DNA of 40,910 bases, from contig JAAYNW010000061.1 in assembly GCA_012520655.1 (NCBI GenBank), positions 1 to 40,910 on the forward strand. Direction: 5' to 3'. This document shows, piece by piece, positions 1-7,017 of the stretch. Position 1 is the first letter of the stretch; each line of letters opens with the position of its first letter. Both the position numbers and the translations under genes were made by a program. The stretch is from Clostridiales bacterium. GTDB taxonomy: Bacteria > Bacillota > Clostridia > Lachnospirales > Lachnospiraceae. Below the pieces are notes generated by a model, which had not been told where the DNA came from, did no database searches, and saw only the letters and a program-made list of their open reading frames with translations.

Positions 1-10
1 AATAGAATAT

Positions 11-81
11 GCGGGTGTAGTTCAATGGTAGAACACTAGCCTTCCAAGCTAGATACGTGGGTTCGATTCCCATCACCCGCT
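11..81 (+). tRNA. tRNA-Gly (anticodon TCC)
   Basis: The sequence folds as a 71-nt cloverleaf. The acceptor stem GCGGGTG (11-17) pairs with CACCCGC (74-80) and the discriminator is T81. The anticodon loop CTTCCAA reads TCC, and the T-loop is TTCGATT. No CCA is encoded. It is the first member of a five-tRNA array. Confidence 0.97.
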
Positions 82-84
82 TAC

Positions 85-158
<74 letters not shown>

Positions 159-191
159 TTTGAGATATGAATAACCGACTTATCTCACTAT

Positions 192-266
192 GGTGGGTAT
201 AGCACAGTTGGCTAGCGCGTCAGATTGTGGCTCTGAAGGTCGAGGGTTCGAGTCCCTTTACCCACC
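192..266 (+). tRNA. tRNA-His (anticodon GTG)
   Basis: The acceptor arm GTGGGTA (193-199) pairs with TACCCAC (259-265). An extra G at 192 faces C266, the G-1/C73 pair typical of tRNA-His. The anticodon loop TTGTGGC gives GTG. Confidence 0.96.
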
Positions 267-335
267 TTTTTCTTCTTAAGAGGAGCAGAACGCCCTCAGG
301 ATTGTCTTTGCAGACAAGCTTGGTGTTATAAGTGA

Positions 336-407
336 TGGGCTATCGCCAAGCGGTAAGGCACAGGACTTTGACTCCTGCATTCGCTGGTTCGAATCCAGCT
401 AGCCCAG
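336..407 (+). tRNA. tRNA-Gln (anticodon TTG)
   Basis: The acceptor stem TGGGCTA (336-342) pairs with TAGCCCA (400-406). The anticodon loop CTTTGAC gives TTG and the T-loop is TTCGAAT. A 69-nt spacer with stem-loop potential separates it from tRNA-His. Confidence 0.96.
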
Positions 408-417
408 TTTTCAATAT

Positions 418-490
418 GGGGTATTAGCTCAGTCGGTAGAGCACTTGACTTTTAATCAAGTTGTCCGGGGTTCGAATCCCCGATGCCTCA
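418..490 (+). tRNA. tRNA-Lys (anticodon TTT)
   Basis: The acceptor stem GGGGTAT (418-424) pairs with ATGCCTC (483-489) using two G-T wobbles. The anticodon loop CTTTTAA gives TTT and the T-loop is TTCGAAT. It is the last tRNA of the array and a terminator-like hairpin follows. Confidence 0.95.
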
Positions 491-501
491 CTATAAATAA
501 A

Positions 502-540
502 GACATCTTTATCTGACAGGATATAAGATGTTCTTTTTTA
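502..540 (+). terminator. Terminator of the tRNA array
   Basis: ACATCTT (503-509) pairs with AAGATGT (525-531). An inner TATC/GATA stem with one bulge lies inside, and a T-rich run CTTTTTTATT follows. It lies 12 nt after tRNA-Lys and upstream of the MATE gene, as a Rho-independent terminator would. Confidence 0.75.
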
Positions 541-585
541 TTGTCAATGAGGAGTTTGGGTTTGTTATGATGAAAGGATGAAATT

Positions 586-1959
586 ATGGAATTACAAAAA
601 GAGAATAAAATGGGACATATGCCCGTCAATAAGCTTTTATTGTCGATGTCGCTACCTATTATGGTTTCCATGCTTGTGCAGGCTTCATATAACGTTGTAG
701 ACAGTGTTTTTGTGGCAATGATTGATGAGAATGCTTTGACGGCAGTTTCACTGGCATTCCCTATACAAAGCCTAATGATAGCCGTTGCGGTAGGTACAGG
801 AGTAGGCATCAATGCGGTTTTATCCAAATCATTAGGAGAGAAAAAATATGATAAAGTAAATATGACGGCAGCCAACGGAGTTTTTCTTGCGATTATATCT
901 TACCTCGTATTTCTTGTGACAGGCTTGACAGCGGTAGTACCTTTTTACCGTAGCCAGACTGCGGATGCACAGATTCTTCAATATGGGAAAATATATTTGA
1001 CTATTATATGTGTGTCTTCACTCGGAATATTTGTTCAGATTACTTTTGAACGTATATTGCAGTCCACCGGTAAAACCATTTTTACTATGCTGACGCAAGG
1101 GACAGGAGCGATTATCAATATAATCCTCGACCCAATCCTTATATTCGGATTGCTGGGAATGCCGAAGCTGGGAATGGCGGGCTCTGCTGTGGCTACGGTG
1201 ATGGGACAGACGATTGCAGGTATTTTGGCAGTTGTTATCAATCACAAAGCGAATCAAGAGGTCAAAATACATTTTAAGGGCTTCCGTCCGAATAAGGATA
1301 TTATCAAACAAATATATCTTGTAGGAATTCCCTCCATTGTTATGCAGGCTATGGGTTCTCTAATGACCTACGGAATTAATCTTATACTGATTTCCTTTAC
1401 GGCGACGGCTACGGCGGTATTCGGCGTATACTTCAAGCTTCAGAGCTTCGTTTTTATGCCCATATTCGGCTTAAACAACGGTATGGTTCCCATTATTGCA
1501 TATAATTATGGTGCAGGGAAAAAAGACCGCCTTATAAAGACGATAAAGCTAAGCATTGTTTATGCCGTTTTGCTGATGATAGTCGGATTCATTATATTCC
1601 AGACTTGCCCGCATATGCTTCTGCTGTTATTTAATGCATCTGAGACGATGCTCTCCATAGGAAAACCGGCACTGCGTATTATCAGTATCGGCTTCCTGGT
1701 TGCCGGCTTCTCCATTATTTGCAGTTCGGTATTCCAGGCGCTCGGAAACGGAATATACAGTATGATAATCTCCTTAATCAGACAGTTAATAGTCCTTCTG
1801 CCGGCAGCGTACCTGCTGTCAAGGCTCGGCAACGTGAATTATGTGTGGTGGGCTTTCCCTATTGCGGAAATAGTAGCCATTGCGTTATCCGCATTTTTCC
1901 TAATCCGCATTTATAGGAAGGTAATAAGGCATATCGGAGAAATAAAGGAGGAAATTTAA
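586..1959 (+). CDS. MATE family efflux transporter
   Basis: This 457-residue protein has the length and roughly twelve hydrophobic segments of a MATE (multi-antimicrobial extrusion) transporter. The N-terminal signature is visible: PVNKLLLSMSLPIMVSMLVQ, then a segment with DSVFVAMIDENALTAVSLAFP, followed by GTGVGINAVLSKSLGE. MATE proteins export cationic drugs or metabolites in exchange for Na+ or H+ across the cytoplasmic membrane; the substrate here cannot be read. The start at 586 follows an AAAGGATG ribosome site 7-12 nt upstream. A possible promoter with TTGTCA (541-546) and TATGAT (566-571) has an over-long 19-bp spacer. The gene is monocistronic, between a tRNA terminator and the promoter of a solo tRNA-Leu. 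No truncation or odd composition is visible. Confidence 0.93.
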   Translation: MELQKENKMGHMPVNKLLLSMSLPIMVSMLVQASYNVVDSVFVAMIDENALTAVSLAFPIQSLMIAVAVGTGVGINAVLSKSLGEKKYDKVNMTAANGVFLAIISYLVFLVTGLTAVVPFYRSQTADAQILQYGKIYLTIICVSSLGIFVQITFERILQSTGKTIFTMLTQGTGAIINIILDPILIFGLLGMPKLGMAGSAVATVMGQTIAGILAVVINHKANQEVKIHFKGFRPNKDIIKQIYLVGIPSIVMQAMGSLMTYGINLILISFTATATAVFGVYFKLQSFVFMPIFGLNNGMVPIIAYNYGAGKKDRLIKTIKLSIVYAVLLMIVGFIIFQTCPHMLLLLFNASETMLSIGKPALRIISIGFLVAGFSIICSSVFQALGNGIYSMIISLIRQLIVLLPAAYLLSRLGNVNYVWWAFPIAEIVAIALSAFFLIRIYRKVIRHIGEIKEEI

Positions 1960-1986
1960 AATACTGCAAAGTCCAAGGAGAATGTA

Positions 1987-2015
1987 TTGACAGCGAAACG
2001 GCAAGATGTTAAGAT
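1987..2015 (+). promoter_or_regulatory. Sigma-A promoter of tRNA-Leu
   Basis: A perfect TTGACA -35 box (1987-1992) and TAAGAT -10 box (2010-2015) are separated by exactly 17 bp. Transcription would start near 2022, about 37 nt before the mature tRNA. This is one of the best promoters in the window, as expected for a stable RNA. Confidence 0.85.
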
Positions 2016-2058
2016 AGCTTACGTGAGAAAATCCTGTTCATCCAGAACAGGAGCATAA

Positions 2059-2138
2059 GCGGATGTGGCGGAATTGGCAGACGCGCCAGATTTAGGTTCT
2101 GGTGGGCGACCGTGCAGGTTCAAGTCCTGTCATCCGCA
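2059..2138 (+). tRNA. tRNA-Leu (anticodon TAG)
   Basis: The acceptor stem GCGGATG (2059-2065) pairs with CATCCGC (2131-2137), discriminator A2138. The anticodon loop TTTAGGT reads TAG. A long variable arm (around 2102-2113) marks a class II tRNA. The gene stands alone with its own promoter and terminator. Confidence 0.96.
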
Positions 2139-2142
2139 GTTT

Positions 2143-2170
2143 AAACCCTCGAATTATCGGGGGTTTTATT
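2143..2170 (+). terminator. Terminator of tRNA-Leu
   Basis: AAACCCTCGA (2143-2152) pairs over 10 bp, with one T-G wobble, with TCGGGGGTTT (2157-2166), leaving a 4-nt loop. TTTATTATA follows. It begins 5 nt after the mature tRNA end. Confidence 0.9.
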
Positions 2171-2516
2171 ATACTATTTACAAAAATACACCATTTGGGT
2201 CCTTAACTTACCAGGTCGAGGGCGCTACTTTTTGCGTTTAGTGTGTAATGCAAGAGTAATAACCGCACAAAGCATATTGGTTCGCACAAAAAGTTGAGTG
2301 CCGACGAGAGAACAAGGCTTTAAAATACATTACATTTTGTATTTTCCGAGCAAGGTATCGGTGCAAAACCGCATTGGGGTATGGCAGGGGATTAGTAAAG
2401 AGTGATTGATATCAGCAAAAGGATAAAAGGTATTTCTTTTCTAGTGCTGAATAAAATGTTATAATAAATCTGAAAATTAATTTATTTCAGATAAATAGAA
2501 ATTTTTAGGAGAGTAG
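2171..2516. other. Gene-free stretch between tRNA-Leu and the first GNAT gene
   Basis: I see no long open frame or RNA gene here. There is one 8-bp perfect stem-loop, AAAATACA/TGTATTTT (2322-2345), without a following T run. Short frames on both strands are broken by stops. The more GC-rich patch around 2205-2400 may be eroded coding sequence, but I recognise no protein in it. Confidence 0.5.
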
Positions 2517-3053
2517 ATGCAGATTATTTTTATAATCCGCAAGAGGTACAAAATGAATATCGAGTTATTATCTACGCGATACCGAGTGAGACCGATTAAA
2601 ACGGCAGACATACCGGAAGTATTAGAACTCTGCAAGGGTAATCCATTGTATTATAAATATTGCCCGCCGGCGGTGTCGATTGAAAGTATACAAAAGGATT
2701 TGGAGGTATTACCCCCGGGGAAGACTCCGGTAGATAAGTACTATCTGGGTTTTTATAATAACGAATCCCTTGTTGCTGTAATGGATATTGTATTCGGATA
2801 TCCCAATACAGAAACCGTATGTATAGGTTTCTTTATGATGGAACGGCTAATGCAGGGAAAGGGCGTTGGGACTTCTATTATTACAGAGGCTTGCCAATAT
2901 TTCAAAATGATGGGGTATTCTTTCGCAAGGCTTGGATATATAAAGAATAATTCACAAAGCAAAGCATTTTGGATTAAAAATTACTTTGAGAAAACGGGCA
3001 TAGAAGTACAGACAGAAGACCGTGTGATTGTCACAATGCAAAGGACGCTGTAA
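2517..3053 (+). CDS. GNAT family N-acetyltransferase
   Basis: The product (178 residues from this start) is a single GNAT acetyltransferase domain. The core runs from YRVRPIKTADIPEVLELCKG through the beta-strand VAVMDIVFGYP to the acetyl-CoA pyrophosphate-binding loop MQGKGVGTSIITEACQYF (R/Q-x-x-G-x-G type). It ends with the ARLGYIKNNSQSKAFWIKNYF segment typical of the fold. Such enzymes transfer acetyl from acetyl-CoA to an amine; the acceptor is unknown. Two starts are possible. ATG 2517 has AGGAGA at 2507-2512, while ATG 2553 (GAGG just upstream) would remove twelve residues, MQIIFIIRKRYK, that do not look like the family and may be untranslated. It lies about 120 bp before a second, unrelated GNAT gene. 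Confidence 0.85.
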   Translation: MQIIFIIRKRYKMNIELLSTRYRVRPIKTADIPEVLELCKGNPLYYKYCPPAVSIESIQKDLEVLPPGKTPVDKYYLGFYNNESLVAVMDIVFGYPNTETVCIGFFMMERLMQGKGVGTSIITEACQYFKMMGYSFARLGYIKNNSQSKAFWIKNYFEKTGIEVQTEDRVIVTMQRTL

Positions 3054-3170
3054 ATCGATACACTGTTTCGTAAGGCTGTGAGAAGTAAGCGAAGTTGGTA
3101 TCGGGGAAAATGATAAAACAGATAATGTTGAAATTGTAGACGGATTATTTATATTGGAGGAGAATACAGT

Positions 3171-3677
3171 ATGGAGTGTGAGATTAGACAGTGGGAAATT
3201 GGAGATGCAGCTCATCTTGCATGGGCATTGAACAATAAAAATATTCAAAATAATTTACGTGATGGGCTGCCGTATCCATATACGGAAAAAGATGCAATAG
3301 ATTTTATTCAAGCAATGTTGAATTCGGATAAAAATAATACTTTTGCCTTCGCAATTACTGTGAATAATAAGGCGGTAGGCAGCATCGGAGTATTTCGCAA
3401 AGATAACATTCACTCACGTACGGCAGAGATGGGCTATTATTTAGCGGAACCGTTATGGGGAAATGGATTGGGGAGCGCTGCGGTAAAAAAGGTATGTGAT
3501 TACATTTTTATGAATACGGATATTATCCGTATTTATGCAGAACCCTTTGCCTATAATGTTGCTTCTTGCAGAGTTCTTGAAAAAAGTGGATTTGTATGTG
3601 AAGGAACACTTCGCAGTAATGCGGTTAAAAACGGACAGATTGTGAATATGAAGATGTATTCGCTTATCAAAGAGTAA
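3171..3677 (+). CDS. GNAT family N-acetyltransferase, RimJ/RimL type
   Basis: This 168-residue protein has the layout of the RimJ/RimL-like acetyltransferases: an N-terminal IRQWEIGDAAHLAWALNNKN segment, central VGSIGVFRKDNIHSRTAEMG, the cofactor loop LWGNGLGSAAVKKVCDYIF, and the C-terminal NVASCRVLEKSGFVCEGTLR signature with the conserved Asn and Gly. Members acetylate protein N-termini, amino sugars or polyamines; the substrate is not deducible. TTGGAGGAG lies 6-14 nt before ATG 3171 and supports the start. It is probably transcribed separately from the upstream GNAT, with which it shares only the fold. Confidence 0.9.
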   Translation: MECEIRQWEIGDAAHLAWALNNKNIQNNLRDGLPYPYTEKDAIDFIQAMLNSDKNNTFAFAITVNNKAVGSIGVFRKDNIHSRTAEMGYYLAEPLWGNGLGSAAVKKVCDYIFMNTDIIRIYAEPFAYNVASCRVLEKSGFVCEGTLRSNAVKNGQIVNMKMYSLIKE

Positions 3678-3708
3678 TCGATTCGCTTAATGGAGAGAGA
3701 GAAAGGAA

Positions 3709-3780
3709 ATGGCTGTAGAGAAACGATATGTGGCAACCATGCACTACAATGAAATTTTGCGAAATCTTCAAAATATTTAA
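3709..3780 (+). CDS. Possible 23-residue peptide
   Basis: A short frame from ATG 3709 to TAA 3780 encodes MAVEKRYVATMHYNEILRNL plus QNI. GAGAGAAAGGAA lies immediately upstream, a plausible although close ribosome site. It sits between the GNAT gene and the bidirectional terminator, so it would be the last cistron of that transcript. No homology is recognised. It may equally be the 5' remnant of a lost gene or a chance frame. Confidence 0.25.
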   Translation: MAVEKRYVATMHYNEILRNLQNI

Positions 3781-3790
3781 ATAAAAATAA

Positions 3791-3846
3791 TTGTACCCTA
3801 ACAGTTAAAGCACTCTCTTTCAGCGAGTCTTTTCATTAGGGTACAG
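3791..3846. terminator. Long inverted repeat, probably a bidirectional terminator
   Basis: TGTACCCTAA (3792-3801) is exactly repeated inverted as TTAGGGTACA (3836-3845), with a nested ACTC/GAGT stem inside. It lies between the convergent GNAT and cotJC genes. On the minus strand AATTATTTTTAT follows the stem, which fits termination of the cotJ transcript. Confidence 0.6.
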
Positions 3847-3887
3847 TTATACCTAGCTATGCTTCACAGAGGATTTTTTAGATTAAT

Positions 3888-4505
3888 CTATAACTTACCA
3901 TGAAACATATTTTTATCGAATTCCGGATTGAAATAATAGAAATTATTACTGTCCAGTTTATCCTTTGTCTTTTCCAAAGCCTCTCCGAATCTTTGGAAAT
4001 GGACGATTTCTCTCGTTCTTAAGAACTTTAACGGTTCTCTTACTTCAGGATCTTCAATCATACGTAGCAAATTATCGTATACGGTTCTTGCCTTTTGCTC
4101 TGCGGCAAGGTCTTCTGTCAAATCAGTGATAGCATCTCCTTTAGATTGGAACTCTATTGCGGTAAACGGTAATCCTGCCGCGGCCTGCGGCCAGAGAGCC
4201 GTGGTATGATCGATATAATATGCGTCAAAGCCCGCCGTCTTAGCCTGCTCAATCGTCAGATTCTTTGTCAGCTGATATACCATAGCACATATGATTTCCA
4301 TATGGGCCAATTCTTCGGTACCAATATCCGTTAACAGACCGCCGACTTCCTTAATCGGCATGCTGTAGCGCTGTGATAAGTAACGCATAGAAGCCGATAA
4401 TTCGCCGTCCGGTCCGCCGTACTGGCTAATAATAAGCTGTGCGGTTTTGGGGCATGTTTTTGTGATTTTAACCGGGTACTGGAGCCTTTTTTCATAAATC
4501 CACAT
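3888..4505 (-). CDS. cotJC: Spore coat protein CotJC (manganese catalase family)
   Basis: This 205-residue protein matches CotJC in length and sequence from MWIYEKRLQYPVKI to its C-terminus. It carries the di-manganese catalase-type helical bundle ligand motifs, including TEELAHMEIICAMVYQ (ExxH) and a second REIVHFQRFGEAL (ExxH). CotJC proteins are inner spore-coat components related to manganese catalases; whether they are catalytically active varies and is not decided here. The gene begins directly after the upstream cotJA/B fusion stops, so the two are translationally coupled. Expression in the mother cell under sigma-E is known for the Bacillus operon and is inferred here. The transcript probably ends at the inverted repeat 3791-3846. 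Confidence 0.93.
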   Translation of the reverse strand: MWIYEKRLQYPVKITKTCPKTAQLIISQYGGPDGELSASMRYLSQRYSMPIKEVGGLLTDIGTEELAHMEIICAMVYQLTKNLTIEQAKTAGFDAYYIDHTTALWPQAAAGLPFTAIEFQSKGDAITDLTEDLAAEQKARTVYDNLLRMIEDPEVREPLKFLRTREIVHFQRFGEALEKTKDKLDSNNFYYFNPEFDKNMFHGKL

Positions 4506-4964
4506 TTATACACACGCTCCTTCCCATGGCATAGGTCCATCCTGCAAACAAAAACCTGTTTCCCCTTTCTCGCAATGAAGAACACAGAGTTTTGTCAAAG
4601 GATAGAATTTCTGCGCAAACTGTTTCTTGAGTTCCGCACATTCCTGTGATTTTTCATGATAAAGTTTTAGCGCTTTAGCGTCTTTTTCATGAGTATCTAA
4701 ATAAAGTGTCAGATCATCCAGAAAAAAACTTATCTGATTGATTTTTGTCATTAATTGTTCCCTGTCTTGTTGCTCTCTGGAAGCGCCCAAGCTTCCCGTA
4801 TCATTCGCAATAGGATTAGTTGTTCCCATTACGGACTCTGTCGCAAAAAAAGGCATATTTAAATCTTGGAAGACGGTACCTGCGTTAAGAGCTTCTTCCG
4901 GTGTATATAATTCACCCCATTGTTGTATAGGCACATTTGCAATTGCCAGATGATTTTCCGACAT
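4506..4964 (-). CDS. CotJA-CotJB fusion spore coat protein
   Basis: This 152-residue protein joins two coat proteins that are separate in Bacillus subtilis. Residues about 8-45 look like CotJA (VPIQQWGELYTPEEALNAGT, then VFQDLNMPFF). After a linker of about 20 residues, residues 65-152 look like CotJB: INQISFFLDDLTLYLDTHEK, the coiled helical segment around residues 90-120, and the terminal GPMPWEGACV replacing the usual PWPWE-type end. These proteins form part of the spore coat with CotJC, encoded directly downstream. AAGGAGA lies 6 nt before the ATG, supporting the start. No internal stop or frame change separates the two halves. CotJB identity is firm; the CotJA assignment of the N-terminus is good but rests on a short motif. 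Confidence 0.85.
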   Translation of the reverse strand: MSENHLAIANVPIQQWGELYTPEEALNAGTVFQDLNMPFFATESVMGTTNPIANDTGSLGASREQQDREQLMTKINQISFFLDDLTLYLDTHEKDAKALKLYHEKSQECAELKKQFAQKFYPLTKLCVLHCEKGETGFCLQDGPMPWEGACV

Positions 4965-5057
4965 TAATATCTCCTTTCTTGTAAATACTATTTTTGTAAA
5001 GAAAATTACAATATTAGTATTTCCCCAAAAGGAGTTTTTATATTGATTGCCAATAAG

Positions 5058-5495
5058 TTATTGTCTGAACTGATATAGATCAGCGTCTTCTTTGGTAGGA
5101 TATATACTTCCGTGGGAATACATTGACGGGGCATAGATGGAAAACATTTTTAAATCGATGGTTCCGGTATTGATTATGTTATGCCATATACCCGCAGGGA
5201 CGATGATTGCATAATTGTCTGTGACGCGAGCCTGATAGCTCAGGCAATCCATACAAGTGCCCATGACCACTAATGCACTGCCCTGTTCGATATAAAGAAA
5301 TTGATCGGAAGCCTGATGGACATTCGCACCCACATCGGAATTGATCGGTACGGACATGAGAATTAGCTGCATGTTCCTGCAAGTCCAACGAGTGGTAATG
5401 AAATAATTGTTATTTATTGTGTCCTGCCTTAAATTAGTTACAAAGGGTCTGGCGCCCTGATCGAAGTCGTTTGAAGTATCTGTATAGTAATCCAT
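5058..5495 (-). CDS. Cupin domain protein
   Basis: From ATG 5495 the protein has 145 residues and one cupin beta-barrel. Cupin motif 1 is seen as GANVHQASDQFLYIEQGSAL and motif 2 as AIIVPAGIWHNIINTG, with histidines in metal-binding positions. Cupins of this size are metal-dependent isomerases, dioxygenases or binding proteins; no substrate can be named. The frame stays open upstream to 5693, but AAGGAG precedes ATG 5495 at ideal spacing and the extra 66 residues do not resemble a cupin, so the short form is chosen. It lies 93 bp upstream of, and in the same orientation as, the cotJ operon. It may therefore be co-expressed during sporulation, although no direct evidence is visible. It diverges from the phosphofructokinase gene. 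Confidence 0.88.
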   Translation of the reverse strand: MDYYTDTSNDFDQGARPFVTNLRQDTINNNYFITTRWTCRNMQLILMSVPINSDVGANVHQASDQFLYIEQGSALVVMGTCMDCLSYQARVTDNYAIIVPAGIWHNIINTGTIDLKMFSIYAPSMYSHGSIYPTKEDADLYQFRQ

Positions 5496-5601
5496 GATTA
5501 GCTCCTTGAGAGTGTCTATAATATTATTATATGTATTCGTTTTTTTTTGGTGATGTATATTTATGTACTGCCTGCAAACGGAGAAAAAGGGGGATTTTCG
5601 C

Positions 5602-5630
5602 TTGTATTGCCGAAGTGAATCTGTTATAAT
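5602..5630 (+). promoter_or_regulatory. Promoter of the phosphofructokinase gene
   Basis: TTGTAT (5602-5607) and a perfect TATAAT (5625-5630) are separated by 17 bp. Transcription would start near 5637, giving a 70-nt leader before ATG 5706. Confidence 0.8.
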
Positions 5631-5705
5631 CGGTGATGGTAATTGACTGCATGTACAGAATGTGGTTGAAATAAAGAAAATACGAGAAGTCAAAGGAGAG
5701 GAAAT

Positions 5706-6935
5706 ATGAAAGGAAATATTGTTGTTGGACAGTCCGGCGGACCTACAGCGGTAATTAACTCATCTGTAGCTGGTGTATATGCAGCAGCTAAAAAGCTTGG
5801 TGTAAAAAAAGTATACGGTATGGTACATGGTATCCAAGGATTTTTACAGGATAATCTGTGTGATCTCGACGAATATCTTGCAGATGAAACAGGCATTGAG
5901 TTATTGAAGAGAACTCCCTCTGCATTTTTAGGTTCATGCCGTTTCAAGATGCCGAAAATTGAAGGGCATGAAGAAGTGTATGAAAAAGTATTTGAAATTA
6001 TGGAAAAACATGATATTGAATGTTTGTTCTATGCAGGCGGCAACGACTCCATGGATACTGTGAAGATGTTATCCGATTATGCGGCTGCTCATAATAAGCC
6101 TCAGAGATTCATGGGCGTACCTAAGACGATCGATAACGATCTTCCGATTACGGATCACTGCCCGGGATATGGTTCCGCAGCGAAATATATTGCTACCAGC
6201 TTAAAAGAAATCATTCGCGACAACGAGTCTTTCGGTGTTGAGAAGCCTACCGTATGTATCGTTGAAATTATGGGACGTCATGCGGGTTGGTTAACCGCGG
6301 CGGCGGCGCTTGCAAAAGGAGAAGACTGTAGCGGTGTAGATGCTATTTATTTGCCGGAAGTAGCTTTTGATGTGGATAAGTTCATGGCTAAAGTAAAGGA
6401 ATTGGCTGCTACGAAGCATTCTGTAGTAATTGCTGTATCCGAAGGCGTAGCCTTGGCAGACGGACGTTTTGTATGTGAACTTGCAGATGCGGAGAAGGCA
6501 GTAGATGCGTTCGGACACAAACAGTTGTCCGGTACGGCTGCATATCTCAGCTCCTTAGTAGCAGCGGAGACAGGTCTTAAGACTCGTGCGGTAGAGTTCT
6601 CCACTTTACAGCGTGCAGCTACACACCTCGCTTCCCTGACAGATATCAACGAGGCATTTCAGGTTGGACATGATGCCGTTATTGCTGCAGAAGAAGGCAA
6701 AACAGGTATGATGATTACTCTCGACAGAAACGGCGATGATCCTTATCAGTGCGGTACGAGCGCATATGATATTCATGCGATTGCCAACGTAGAGAGACCG
6801 GTACCGGCTGAATGGATTACGGCAGACGGCTGTGGCTTGAACGAAGGATATGAAAAATATGCAAGACCTCTTATCATAGGTGAATTACAGCCTTTATTCG
6901 TAAACGGCTTACCGAGGCACTTAGTTAGAAAGTAA
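5706..6935 (+). CDS. pfp: PPi-dependent 6-phosphofructokinase
   Basis: This 409-residue enzyme phosphorylates fructose-6-phosphate to fructose-1,6-bisphosphate in glycolysis. Family signatures are clear: GQSGGPTAVINSS at the N-terminus, YAGGNDSMDTV (108-118), VPKTIDNDLPITD (138-150, with catalytic Asp143) and EIMGRHAGWL for substrate binding. Two residues discriminate the phosphate donor. Where ATP enzymes have Gly in GGDG and PGTIDND, this protein has Asp114 (GGND) and Lys140 (PKTIDND), the combination known from pyrophosphate-using enzymes. PPi dependence makes the step reversible and saves ATP, which suits an anaerobe fed by phosphorolysis. GGAGAGG precedes the ATG. It is monocistronic, with a strong promoter and a terminator. 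Confidence 0.93.
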   Translation: MKGNIVVGQSGGPTAVINSSVAGVYAAAKKLGVKKVYGMVHGIQGFLQDNLCDLDEYLADETGIELLKRTPSAFLGSCRFKMPKIEGHEEVYEKVFEIMEKHDIECLFYAGGNDSMDTVKMLSDYAAAHNKPQRFMGVPKTIDNDLPITDHCPGYGSAAKYIATSLKEIIRDNESFGVEKPTVCIVEIMGRHAGWLTAAAALAKGEDCSGVDAIYLPEVAFDVDKFMAKVKELAATKHSVVIAVSEGVALADGRFVCELADAEKAVDAFGHKQLSGTAAYLSSLVAAETGLKTRAVEFSTLQRAATHLASLTDINEAFQVGHDAVIAAEEGKTGMMITLDRNGDDPYQCGTSAYDIHAIANVERPVPAEWITADGCGLNEGYEKYARPLIIGELQPLFVNGLPRHLVRK

Positions 6936-6969
6936 TTTAATAAACAGATACGATATAAGCAAAAAATAA

Positions 6970-7017
6970 AACGAGGAGCTGTCGCATTAGATTTAAATCT
7001 ATGCGCAGCTCCTCGTT
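6970..7017. terminator. Bidirectional terminator between pfp and the AraC gene
   Basis: AACGAGGAGCTG-T-CGCAT (6970-6987) pairs with ATGCGCAGCTCCTCGTT (7001-7017) over 17 bp with one bulged T. The right arm reaches into the stop codon of the convergent AraC-type gene, and an A run precedes the left arm, providing a U-tail for the minus strand. Confidence 0.88.

Noticed and set aside
3809-3832. CIRCE-like element (CACTC-N9-GAGT) for HrcA
   Set aside because: Only the inner halves match; the right arm continues CTTTT rather than GCTAA, and it lies between convergent gene ends, not at a promoter.
5496-5693. N-terminal extension of the cupin protein
   Set aside because: The ideal AAGGAG at the internal ATG 5495 and the absence of cupin-like sequence upstream favour the shorter protein; the extension also overlaps the pfp promoter.
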